Source: Bacteroidota bacterium (lineage in GTDB: Bacteria > Bacteroidota > Bacteroidia > AKYH767-A > JAHEYN01). Taken from it: DNA of 64,000 nt. The first letter of the stretch is position 1. Every line of letters begins with the position of its first letter. The stretch is taken from NCBI GenBank assembly GCA_023251555.1, contig JAHEYN010000002.1:92654-156653 (forward strand), in the 5' to 3' direction. Shown here one piece after another: positions 1 to 8,666 of the stretch. The translations under genes were made by a program, and so were the position numbers. The notes beneath the pieces are model-generated. The model worked only from the letters and a program-made list of their open reading frames with translations, searched no databases and had not been told where the DNA came from.

Positions 1-236
1 TAGCAGGACCTCAATTGATAGGAGCCAATTACATTTCCGCTGAACGCCCGACTGAGTCTATCAAAAAAAGAATATTTTTTGGCTATTCTTGCATCATTGG
101 GTACAAGAGAACGGGCTCATCAGGGATAATCTGGCAACTATATGCCGGCGTTGCACATATGCAGGACCCGCTTATGGATGATACGGGTAATTATTTTGAG
201 CCGCATGTTGGGTTGGGAGTAGGTTATAAGTTCTGA
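1..236 (+). CDS. C-terminal end of a probable outer-membrane beta-barrel protein (5' truncated by window)
   Basis: The frame is open from the left edge (first full codon at base 3) to TGA at 234-236, so only the last ~77 residues are present. Alternating polar and aromatic strands, the closing segment GLGVGYKF and a terminal Phe are typical of outer-membrane barrels, whose last strand carries the assembly signal. The TTG at 15 could be read as a start but the frame continues upstream, so it is treated as internal. No specific family can be named from the fragment. It converges on the lipoprotein gene that follows. Confidence 0.6.
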   Translation, partial: AGPQLIGANYISAERPTESIKKRIFFGYSCIIGYKRTGSSGIIWQLYAGVAHMQDPLMDDTGNYFEPHVGLGVGYKF

Positions 237-261
237 ATGATCAAGAAAGGAGTAATTTTCC

Positions 262-657
262 TCAGTGTTCCAGCAGGTCCTTGTCGTAATAATAATTTTT
301 TGACTGCCCCATCATCTCATCCGATCCTTCCCGGTTCAGGATGATAACACGGATACCGCTGTAGGGTTCTTTGTTTTTCATCGCCCTGAAAAATTTCCTC
401 GCTATTCTGAGTCCGTCTTCGAGGTCAGTCTTGCTTTCTTTCAGTACAGGGCTGTTCAGCAAAATCACTTCTCTTACGGTAATCTGCTTTCCGTTGTTTT
501 CTTCTTCCACATCATGAATGCGGATCTCCTTCACTTTATAATCTTCCTTTATCTCGCTTTTGATCCTTGACTCCTCGGGCGAAAGACAGCCTTGAAAGAG
601 CAGCGCGATACAAATGAAAAGCGGGAAATGAAGGGATCTTTTTATATACGATTGCAT
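262..657 (-). CDS. Hypothetical lipoprotein, 131 aa
   Basis: Residues 1-24 form a lipoprotein signal: basic start (SYIKRS), a hydrophobic core and a lipobox ending FQGC, so Cys24 would be lipidated. The mature part is charged (many Lys/Glu) with an alternating beta pattern, and no catalytic motif is recognised. It stands alone, converging with the truncated barrel gene on its left and divergent from fbp on its right. It might be a small envelope protein. Function unknown. Confidence 0.65.
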   Translation of the reverse strand: MQSYIKRSLHFPLFICIALLFQGCLSPEESRIKSEIKEDYKVKEIRIHDVEEENNGKQITVREVILLNSPVLKESKTDLEDGLRIARKFFRAMKNKEPYSGIRVIILNREGSDEMMGQSKNYYYDKDLLEH

Positions 658-845
658 TGTCTGTAACTGTTAAGATAAGTAAAGATAATAATAATCCGGG
701 GGGCTTCCGGATGAGGTGTAAGGCAAATTTTCCGGCAATAAAGTGAGATTCGTGTTAGATTTTATGAGGGGAAGTTGTGTTGTGCATCCTTCCGGATAAG
801 TTTTTTTACGATATTTGTATAGGTACTCATTATAACCTGCATATC

Positions 846-1874
846 ATGAATATTCCCCGTAAGCACATTACAACACTCGGGCAGTTCATCATTGAACGCC
901 AGGCAGAATTTCCCTATGCGAAGGGTGAATTGTCACGCCTTCTCAGGGATATCGGTATCGCTTCAAAAGTGGTGAACAGGGAGGTAAACAAGGCGGGACT
1001 GGTGGACATTCTCGGGGATGCAGGGTCGGTGAACGTGCAGGGAGAAAGTGTGAAGAAACTGGATGTATTTGCCAACGAGCAGTTTATAGCTGCTCTTTCA
1101 TCAGGCGGGGAATGCTGTGCTATTGCTTCGGAAGAGAACGAGGAAATTATTCCCATTCAGAACAAGGTATCGGGGGATGCCAAATATATTGTTGCCATTG
1201 ATCCTCTTGACGGCTCATCCAACATTGACGTGAATGTATCCATAGGAACGATTTTCTCTATCTATCGCAGAAAGTCAGGGTCAGGCCCCGGGAGAGAAGA
1301 GGATTTTTTCCAGGAGGGTACTCAGCAGGTAGCTGCCGGGTACGTTACCTACGGATCCTCTACCATGCTTGTCTATACTACAGGCCACGGGGTGAATGGC
1401 TTTACCCTTGATCCTTCCATCGGCGAATTCTGCCTTTCTCACCAGGCGATGCAGATTCCCAAACATGGTAAAATATATTCCATCAACGAAGGCAACTACA
1501 GCCGGTTCCCTGAAGGGGTGAAGAAATTTGTCCGCTATTGCCAGGAGGAAGAGACCTCTTCCGGCAGACCGTTTTCTTCGCGTTATATCGGCTCTCTCGT
1601 AGCCGACTTTCACCGGAACCTTATCAAAGGCGGTATTTTTATTTATCCCCCCACCGCTAAAACTCCCCGCGGAAAACTCCGCCTGCTTTATGAATGCAAC
1701 CCTCTTGCATTTATCGCTGAACAGGCCGGGGGAAAAGCTTCAGACGGTTCAAAGAGAATTTTATCTCTCCACCCTGCGGCTCTTCATGAGCGGACTCCTC
1801 TTTTCATAGGCTCGGAAGAACTTGTGAAAAAGGCGGAAGAATGTATGCAGAAATATTCACCCGTGGCAGTTTAA
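846..1874 (+). CDS. fbp: Fructose-1,6-bisphosphatase, class 1
   Basis: Hydrolyses fructose-1,6-bisphosphate to fructose-6-phosphate plus phosphate, the committed gluconeogenic step, in the cytoplasm. The metal-binding signature [10 protein letters not shown] begins at Asp119, preceded by the acidic SEENEE segment. A C-terminal region with the [12 protein letters not shown] sequence is also typical of class I enzymes. The frame opens at 777, but the ATG at 846 gives the usual N-terminus ([15 protein letters not shown]) and 342 aa, matching the ~330-340 aa of the family. The 23 upstream codons look non-coding. mfd follows 22 bp later on the same strand and may be co-transcribed. Confidence 0.95.
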   Translation: MNIPRKHITTLGQFIIERQAEFPYAKGELSRLLRDIGIASKVVNREVNKAGLVDILGDAGSVNVQGESVKKLDVFANEQFIAALSSGGECCAIASEENEEIIPIQNKVSGDAKYIVAIDPLDGSSNIDVNVSIGTIFSIYRRKSGSGPGREEDFFQEGTQQVAAGYVTYGSSTMLVYTTGHGVNGFTLDPSIGEFCLSHQAMQIPKHGKIYSINEGNYSRFPEGVKKFVRYCQEEETSSGRPFSSRYIGSLVADFHRNLIKGGIFIYPPTAKTPRGKLRLLYECNPLAFIAEQAGGKASDGSKRILSLHPAALHERTPLFIGSEELVKKAEECMQKYSPVAV

Positions 1875-1896
1875 CAACAGGTCTTTCCTGGCAGAG

Positions 1897-4800
1897 ATGA
1901 GGGGTCAAATGAAACATCCGGATGAACTGAAAGCGCTTTACTGCCTGCATCCGAACCATTCTCAGCTTGTTGATGCGCTGGCGGATAAAGAGGTACAGCG
2001 CATACGGCTTGAAGGGCTTGCCGGATCGGCTGCAGCCTTCATCGCTGCCGCAATACCCTGCGACCGCCCTCACCTGTTTGTTCTTCCTGAAAGAGAAAGC
2101 GCGTTGTATTTCCTGAATGATCTGGAAAACCTGGTCGGAGAAAAAAACGTGCTGTTCTTTCCTGCCTCCTATAAGAAAAAATACAACACTGAAACGATTG
2201 ATAATCCAAGTGTCCTGCTCAGGGCTGAGGTGCTGAACAGTTTCCGGGAGAGTGAACGCAATGCAGCAGGCATGATAGTCGTGACATGGCCGGAGGCGCT
2301 GTTTGAAAAGGTTGTGACAAAACAAAACCTCGTTCAGAACACCATGGAAATTCATGCGGGAGAAAAACTCTCCATGGATTTTGTTACGGCATTTCTTGAC
2401 AGCTACGACTTTGAGCGCACTGACTTTGTTGCGGAACCGGGACAGTATGCCGTCCGCGGGGGTATCATTGATGTGTTTTCCTTTGCCCATGAGATTCCCT
2501 GCAGGTTCGAATTTTCGGGCGAAAAGGTATCATCCGTCCGCTCATTCCATCCCGTAAGCCAGCTTTCTGTGGCCGAACTTAATGAAGCGGTTATCATACC
2601 TAATATCCAGACATACCTGGTGAAGGAAAACAGGGAGTCATTCTTTGCTTTTATTCCGCAGCATACAGCAGTGTGGATTAATAACGCCCGGCAGTTATTT
2701 GCATCAGCAGTCCCGGAAAATCTTCTCTTTGAACAACCACAGGATGTTCAGCTGCACATGGACAAATTCACCGTTCTTGAAACAGGCTCCCGCTCATATT
2801 ATACGCCATCGCTTACACTCAGGTACTCAACAGAGCTACAGCCTTCTTTTAATAAAAATTTTAAACTGCTGAGAACTCATCTCGAAGATAACGCTGCAAA
2901 AGGAATTCATAATATCATATTCGCGGGAACCGCCCGGCAGTCGGAGAGGCTGTATGCTATTTTTGAAGACCTTGCCGCAGCAAGCCATGCGCAGCAAATT
3001 CCCTTTACAACAAGGGTTTTACAGGTTCACGAGGGCTTTATTGACAATGACCTGAAAACCGCATGCTATACCGATCACCAGATCTTTGGAAGGTACCACC
3101 GTTTCCGTCTCAGGCAGCGTTATACCAAAAATGAGATGATGACACTGAAGGAGATTACTGCGCTCAGGCCCGGGGATTTTATCACGCATATCGATCATGG
3201 CATCGGGAAGTTTGCGGGACTGGAAAAGATAGAGGTGAACGGGAAGCCGCAGGAAGCCATCAGGCTCGTATACAGGGATAATGATATTCTTTATGTCAGC
3301 ATTCATTCCCTTCACCGCATAACAAAATACAGCGGAAAGGACGGGACAACACCTTCGCTCCACAAGCTTGGCTCCTCCGCATGGAGCACCCTCAAGCAGA
3401 AAACGAAAAAAAAGGTAAAGGATATCGCCAAAGACCTTATAGCCCTTTACGCGAAAAGACGCATGCAGAAAGGATTTGCATTCTCCCCCGATTCTTACCT
3501 GCAGCATGAACTGGAAGCCTCCTTCATTTACGAAGACACGCCCGACCAGCTCAAAGCCACAAGAGATGTGAAAAAAGACATGGAAAAACCGTATCCCATG
3601 GACAGGCTTATATGCGGGGATGTGGGGTTCGGAAAAACAGAAGTTGCCATGAGGGCTGCATTCAAAGCCGTTGCCGACGGCCGGCAGGCTGCTGTGCTTG
3701 TTCCCACTACCATTCTTGCGCTTCAGCATTATGAAACTTTCCGCGAACGGCTCCGGGATTTCCCCTGCAGGGTGGAATATATTAATCGTTTCAGAAGTGC
3801 TTCCAAACAGAATGAAATTCTCCGGGAAACAGCAGCGGGCAGGGTGGACATTCTTATCGGCACACATCGCCTTCTCGGGAAAGATGTAAAATTTAAAGAC
3901 CTCGGCCTTCTTGTGATAGACGAAGAGCAAAAATTCGGCGTGGCGGCAAAAGAAAAACTGAAAGCCCTGAAACTTAATGTGGATACACTTACACTCACTG
4001 CCACTCCTATCCCGCGCACCCTGCAGTTTTCGCTCATGGGGGCGAGGGACCTTTCCATCATTAATACGCCGCCCCTCAACCGTTACCCGGTCCTGACCGA
4101 ACTGCACCCGTTTAATGAAGATATTATTGCCGAGGCTGTGCGGTATGAAATGGAAAGGGGAGGCCAGGTGTTTTTCGTTCACAACCGCATCCAGGATATT
4201 CATGAAGTGGCTGCACTGCTGGAACGACTCTGCCCCGGTGCGAGAATTGCGGCAGGGCACGGGCAGATGGACGGAAGGCAGCTGGAAGATACCATGCTCG
4301 GTTTTATTACGGGAGATTATGACATCCTCGTTTCAACGTCTATTATTGAATCAGGACTTGATATCCCCAATGTCAATACCATCATTATAAATCAGGCGCA
4401 GAATTTCGGCCTGAGCGACCTGCACCAGCTCCGCGGAAGGGTGGGCCGGTCAAATAAAAAAGCTTTCTGCTACCTGCTGGCTCCCCCGGCTGAATTGCTG
4501 ACCCCTGAGGCAAAGCAGCGGCTTAAGGCTATAGAAGATTTCTCTGACCTTGGCAGCGGCTTCAATATTTCCATGCGCGACCTTGACATCAGGGGTGCCG
4601 GTAATATGCTCGGGGGAGAACAGAGCGGGTTTATTGCAGAGATAGGTTTTGAAATGTATCATAAGATTCTTGACGAAGCTGTTCAGGAGCTGAAAGAAAC
4701 AGAATTCAGGGAAATATTTTCTTCGCCGGGCGGAGACCCGGGGGAGAATACGCCCCGGGAGTTTGTGAAAGAATGCCAGATAGATACGGACCTTGAAGTG

Positions 4801-5265
4801 CTGATCCCCGATTACTATGTCGGGAATATCACCGAGCGACTCCATCTCTATAAAGAGCTGGATAGCCTGGAAGAGGAGCAGGCCCTGCTGCAGTTTGTGG
4901 ATCGCCTCACAGATCGATTCGGAACACCGCCCACCCCCGTGACGGAGCTTGTTAACGCAGTTGGGCTCCGCCGTTCCGCGCGGAAACTGGGGTTTGAGAA
5001 AGTGGTACTGAAGAAAAATAAAATGGTGGCGTATTTCATCAGCGATCCTGCATCGGAGTTTTATAAATCAGATCTTTTCGGGGCGATCCTCGGGTTTGTC
5101 CAGAATGAATTCAAGGGTATGGGGTTAAAAGAAGAAAAAGGAAAACTGATGCTTGTCTTTGAGAATGTAAGCGGGATACAGCCGGCAGCCGCCCTGCTTG
5201 GGCGGATCAGCTCATCCGCATTGCCTCGGCAGGAGCCATACGGGATGCTGAGTAAGCAGGAATGA
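1897..5265 (+). CDS. mfd: Transcription-repair coupling factor Mfd
   Basis: ATP-dependent translocase that removes RNA polymerase stalled at DNA lesions and recruits UvrA. About 1120 aa, in the family range. Order: UvrB-homology N-terminus (FVAEPGQYAVRGGIIDVF around residue 180), CarD/RID-type RNAP-interaction region around 420-480, RecG-like helicase core with Walker A GDVGFGKT (574-581) and Walker B DEEQ (675-678), the GRVGRS motif, and the TRCF C-terminal domain. The ATG at 1909 has AGGGG just upstream and is an equally good start (4 residues shorter). The 3' end overlaps the convergent permease gene by 59 bp. Confidence 0.96.
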   Translation: MRGQMKHPDELKALYCLHPNHSQLVDALADKEVQRIRLEGLAGSAAAFIAAAIPCDRPHLFVLPERESALYFLNDLENLVGEKNVLFFPASYKKKYNTETIDNPSVLLRAEVLNSFRESERNAAGMIVVTWPEALFEKVVTKQNLVQNTMEIHAGEKLSMDFVTAFLDSYDFERTDFVAEPGQYAVRGGIIDVFSFAHEIPCRFEFSGEKVSSVRSFHPVSQLSVAELNEAVIIPNIQTYLVKENRESFFAFIPQHTAVWINNARQLFASAVPENLLFEQPQDVQLHMDKFTVLETGSRSYYTPSLTLRYSTELQPSFNKNFKLLRTHLEDNAAKGIHNIIFAGTARQSERLYAIFEDLAAASHAQQIPFTTRVLQVHEGFIDNDLKTACYTDHQIFGRYHRFRLRQRYTKNEMMTLKEITALRPGDFITHIDHGIGKFAGLEKIEVNGKPQEAIRLVYRDNDILYVSIHSLHRITKYSGKDGTTPSLHKLGSSAWSTLKQKTKKKVKDIAKDLIALYAKRRMQKGFAFSPDSYLQHELEASFIYEDTPDQLKATRDVKKDMEKPYPMDRLICGDVGFGKTEVAMRAAFKAVADGRQAAVLVPTTILALQHYETFRERLRDFPCRVEYINRFRSASKQNEILRETAAGRVDILIGTHRLLGKDVKFKDLGLLVIDEEQKFGVAAKEKLKALKLNVDTLTLTATPIPRTLQFSLMGARDLSIINTPPLNRYPVLTELHPFNEDIIAEAVRYEMERGGQVFFVHNRIQDIHEVAALLERLCPGARIAAGHGQMDGRQLEDTMLGFITGDYDILVSTSIIESGLDIPNVNTIIINQAQNFGLSDLHQLRGRVGRSNKKAFCYLLAPPAELLTPEAKQRLKAIEDFSDLGSGFNISMRDLDIRGAGNMLGGEQSGFIAEIGFEMYHKILDEAVQELKETEFREIFSSPGGDPGENTPREFVKECQIDTDLEVLIPDYYVGNITERLHLYKELDSLEEEQALLQFVDRLTDRFGTPPTPVTELVNAVGLRRSARKLGFEKVVLKKNKMVAYFISDPASEFYKSDLFGAILGFVQNEFKGMGLKEEKGKLMLVFENVSGIQPAAALLGRISSSALPRQEPYGMLSKQE

Positions 5266-6460
5266 GCCCGGCAGAAAGTCCTACCGCCGCCGATACCTCC
5301 AGTCCCAGCAGTATGTTGGAGAATGACAGCACTACCGGGAACCCTAATGTAACATTGACAGCCAGCACCCCGCCGAATATAAGAAGCAGCCCCACTGCCC
5401 CTCCTATCATGGAAAGAATGACTGACTCCGAAAGAAATTCGAGCAGGATAAAATAGTTTTTCGCCCCCAGCGCTTTCTGGATGCCGATAACAGGAGTGCG
5501 TTCCCTGGCCGATACAAACATGATGTTTGCCACCCCGAACCCGCCTACAAGTATTGCGAATCCCCCTATGATCCACCCGGTGAGCTTGATGGTTTTGAAC
5601 AGGCTGTTGAGCGCGGAGGCCAGCATTTTCGCCTCGTTCAGGCTGAAAGTGTTCTCCTCCGAAGGGCGAATCCTCCGCAGAGAGCGCATCAGCCCCATGA
5701 GTTCGTCTTTAAGCTGTTCATTGCTGATGCCGGGCATGCCTTTTACAATTATTTCCGGCTCGAAACGCCTGCCCCGTATATCCACGATATGACGTATGTA
5801 GTTCACAGGCAATATGACAGTGTTGTCTAAATTGCCCAGTTCAATGATGCTCTTGCCCTCTCGCTTTAATACGCCCGCAATGCGGAATTTGCTGCCCCGT
5901 ATGGTAATGATCCTGTCAATCGGATCTTCCTTCCCGAAGAGAGCCCCGGCAATGTCTGCCCCCACAATGGCAGTACCCTTCCCTTCTCTCAGCTCCAATG
6001 CCGATAAATAACGCCCGCGTGAAAGTTCTAATGTTTTGATTTTTTCAAAATCTTCAGAAATCCCGTAAACGGAAATATTTTCCAGGCTGCTGTTCAGGTA
6101 TTTTACCATCATGTTCCTGATAGTGATACGGAATGTGACCGCTTCGGCAATGACACACTTCTCACGCAGATGGTCCATCTCCTGATAGGAAGGCCGGGGA
6201 TTGTTGGCATACTTCCACCATGGATAATCGTCTTCAAAAATCCATGGCCATTTTTGTATATAGATGACATTGTCGCCCAGGGAGCGGATGCTCTTCCTGA
6301 TATTTGCTTCGAGTGAATCAACAACAGTGAACACAGAAATAATGGAAAAAATACCTATGGTGATTCCCAGCAGGGATAAGATTGTCCGGAGCCTGTTTGT
6401 TTTCAGGGCATGTAAAGCAAACAAACTGCTTTCATGTATTATTTTCAGGAGGATGCGCAT
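5207..6460 (-). CDS. MacB/FtsX-type ABC transporter permease, orphan
   Basis: Membrane subunit of a MacB-like ABC system. A first membrane segment follows the conserved NRLRTILSLLGITIGIFSII (about residues 20-40). A large periplasmic MacB core domain follows (includes a GxDIAGALFG-type patch), then three C-terminal membrane segments ending in ARMAPAEAMRMS-like sequence typical of FtsX domains. The start at 6460 (MRILLKIIHE) is chosen because the upstream in-frame residues are polar, Pro-rich and cross the terminator at 6489-6513. No ATPase or adaptor gene is adjacent, so its partner must be elsewhere. The substrate cannot be inferred. The last 59 bp overlap the end of mfd on the other strand. 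Confidence 0.88.
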   Translation of the reverse strand: MRILLKIIHESSLFALHALKTNRLRTILSLLGITIGIFSIISVFTVVDSLEANIRKSIRSLGDNVIYIQKWPWIFEDDYPWWKYANNPRPSYQEMDHLREKCVIAEAVTFRITIRNMMVKYLNSSLENISVYGISEDFEKIKTLELSRGRYLSALELREGKGTAIVGADIAGALFGKEDPIDRIITIRGSKFRIAGVLKREGKSIIELGNLDNTVILPVNYIRHIVDIRGRRFEPEIIVKGMPGISNEQLKDELMGLMRSLRRIRPSEENTFSLNEAKMLASALNSLFKTIKLTGWIIGGFAILVGGFGVANIMFVSARERTPVIGIQKALGAKNYFILLEFLSESVILSMIGGAVGLLLIFGGVLAVNVTLGFPVVLSFSNILLGLEVSAAVGLSAGLIPAYSASRMAPAEAMRMS

Positions 6461-6488
6461 TGGATTTTGCGGGATGGATCCAAATAAC

Positions 6489-6513
6489 AAAGGCTGCCGT
6501 GGGGGCAGCCTTT
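6489..6513 (-). terminator. Rho-independent-type hairpin downstream of the T9SS gene
   Basis: Perfect 10-bp inverted repeat AAAGGCTGCC / GGCAGCCTTT with a 5-nt loop (6499-6503). It lies 23 bp past the stop of the minus-strand gene 6536-8560 and before the permease start at 6460. The A/T ends of the stem act as the U tract. Confidence 0.75.
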
Positions 6514-6535
6514 GCATCTGTTTGTGCAAAACTTG

Positions 6536-8560
6536 TTATTCTGCAATCATTTTTTTTGTAATAGAATAGTCTCCTGCTTTTACGGTATAGAAATACACTC
6601 CGGCACTGAGTCCGCTGCAGTCTATGTTAAAGTAATAGGTTCCTGCGGCAAGGTTTCCGGAAGGCTTAACCTGCAGTACCTTTTGTCCGAGCATATCCGA
6701 AACGCTGATGCTTACATCGGCATTTTTCTTCAGGTTAACTGCAAAGGAGGTAGTTCCTGAGAAAGGATTGGGATAGTTCCCGGAAACGGAAAACAGGTCG
6801 TTGTGAGCCATGATTTTTATTCCGTTACCTGTACATCCTGCTGTTCCCGCAAGGATGTCGGCTGTGTTTACTTTGGTGTATTTGATGGCATTGGGCCCGT
6901 CAGGGTCTTTGTTGGTGAGGGCAGTTCCGGGCTCAAAATCTTCCTGGTAAAGGAGGTGGAGGTATCCGTCGGCCAGTCTTGCTGAGGAAGCAAAAGCTTC
7001 TTCAGTGGACATGGTGCAGGTCAGGTTTTGCACAGGGCCCCAGGTGGTGCCTCCGTCCTGTGAAGCAACAACCCAGATATCGCGAAAACTCTGCCCGTCA
7101 AGGGTGGAGTCCCCATCCTGCGGAAGAGAGAAAACGATATATATATTACCTGCGGCGTCTGTTGAAAATACAGGCTTGTTCAGCAGGGCGTTGTTCCCGT
7201 ATCTTGCGGCGCCGGGATATTGTGTGGTGGGCCTGCTGTTTGTAGTAAGACCTCCGATGTCCCAATTTCCGTTACCGTCTAAATCTATGGTAGCGTCAAG
7301 GTTTCCGTCATTGTCATAGTCGAAAACATTCAGCAGGCGGACTGAGTCTGCAGTTTCATTCCAGTATGCCAGACCTGCCATCCCCGGGCGGAAAAACGAT
7401 GCAGGCTTCCCTGTTTGCTGGTCAGTGTCCATAAAGATCTCGGTATAGCCGTATGCTACGTGAACCATCCCGTTATTGTCAATGAGGACCCCCACAGATC
7501 CATCATTAGTGGAGGTGGTGTCCCCCATGGGAGCTACAGCTTCATAGTTGGGAGCATAAGGGAAGGAGTCAACAAACACCCTTGTAAAATTTGCCCCGTT
7601 ATCTGTGGATTTCCATAGGGTCACATCTTCGCCGAGCCCTCCCAGTACAATGGCCACATTATCGCCTGATGCATCAATGGCATAATCTTCGGCTGCCCCG
7701 TAGAGTGTACGGGTACTGTCGTACCCGGGCAGGGTAATACCGTTGTCTGTCCATGTCATACCCCCGTCGAGCGACCTTGAATAAACCATGGGGCGCTTTA
7801 CTCCATTGATTTTAATCTCGCTATTGATCTTCAGGGATACCGAGTCGGCATAATTCGAGATAACGTGAACGGTTGAGTCGCCGGGGCCGCCAATCGCCAT
7901 CCTGTTCCAGATACTGCCTTTGGAGGTGATAGTCACAGATGAGTTATGCCCTGCGGCTGTTGAGCCTGACACCCAGGGGCCGGCGGAAGCGGTGTCTTTA
8001 ACCGAAGCATAAAATCCGTAAGAAGTGTCATGTGCCAGGATGTACTCATATTGATTTTTCAGCAAGCCTAATCCGGGGAATCCTGTTCGTTTGGTTTCAA
8101 ACCTGTTGGTTATAACAAGAGGGAACCCGGTGTTGGTATCAAGTATCCATGAGGTACCGTCAAAATGATTATAACCCGTGCCACGGTCTTGATAATTGTT
8201 CAGGCTGTCGTTGGTGGAAGTGGTCCAGATTGCACTGAGTGTGCCGTTACCATAGTTGATAAGTCTTCTCGGCATGGCAGAGTTGGATTGCAGGTCATAG
8301 ATTGTTTCCCCAATCTGGATATTGCCGCTGAGAGGCTGGGGAACGGGCGCCTGAGGGTTGTTCTTATATGCTTTGCTGCTGTTTTTTTCTGCGAGGTCAG
8401 CATTGTTGAATTTGTCTTTGGCAGAGTAGCGGTTATCGGTTGCCGTGTACGGTAGGTTAATAAACCGGCTGTCGGCCTTTGCCCGGGTTCTGAGTGTTTG
8501 CTGGGCAAAACTTGCCGCAGCTATTCCTGTGACAACAAGTGCTAATAAAACTTTTTTCAT
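6536..8560 (-). CDS. Secreted Asp-box (BNR-like) protein with T9SS type A sorting domain
   Basis: 674 aa. A Sec signal peptide (KKVLLALVVTGIAAASFAQ) is followed by a propeller-like region with several Asp-box motifs of the S/T-x-D-x-G-x-T/N-W/F type (SLDGGMTW, STDNGANF, SQDGGTTW), as in sialidase-fold proteins. An Asp-rich segment near residue 410 (DYDNDGNLD, DLDGNGNWD) resembles Ca-binding loops. The last ~80 residues (NYPNPFSGTTSF ... SAGVYFYTVKAG ... KKMIAE) are a Por secretion C-terminal sorting domain, so export by T9SS and surface attachment are expected. No sialidase catalytic residues can be assigned. A terminator lies just downstream. Confidence 0.88.
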   Translation of the reverse strand: MKKVLLALVVTGIAAASFAQQTLRTRAKADSRFINLPYTATDNRYSAKDKFNNADLAEKNSSKAYKNNPQAPVPQPLSGNIQIGETIYDLQSNSAMPRRLINYGNGTLSAIWTTSTNDSLNNYQDRGTGYNHFDGTSWILDTNTGFPLVITNRFETKRTGFPGLGLLKNQYEYILAHDTSYGFYASVKDTASAGPWVSGSTAAGHNSSVTITSKGSIWNRMAIGGPGDSTVHVISNYADSVSLKINSEIKINGVKRPMVYSRSLDGGMTWTDNGITLPGYDSTRTLYGAAEDYAIDASGDNVAIVLGGLGEDVTLWKSTDNGANFTRVFVDSFPYAPNYEAVAPMGDTTSTNDGSVGVLIDNNGMVHVAYGYTEIFMDTDQQTGKPASFFRPGMAGLAYWNETADSVRLLNVFDYDNDGNLDATIDLDGNGNWDIGGLTTNSRPTTQYPGAARYGNNALLNKPVFSTDAAGNIYIVFSLPQDGDSTLDGQSFRDIWVVASQDGGTTWGPVQNLTCTMSTEEAFASSARLADGYLHLLYQEDFEPGTALTNKDPDGPNAIKYTKVNTADILAGTAGCTGNGIKIMAHNDLFSVSGNYPNPFSGTTSFAVNLKKNADVSISVSDMLGQKVLQVKPSGNLAAGTYYFNIDCSGLSAGVYFYTVKAGDYSITKKMIAE

Positions 8561-8666
8561 TTTAATATGGATTAGTTAGACTGAAAATTAGTTAAGGGAT
8601 AGCAAATGTAATGAGTATTTTGATACCTGCAAAAAGGAAATTAACTGGGAGGGATAAGGGTTGCCG

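Noticed and set aside
3019..4260. Long minus-strand frame of 413 codons inside mfd
   Set aside because: It is the antisense shadow of the conserved Mfd helicase core; it lacks any family signature and a plausible start.
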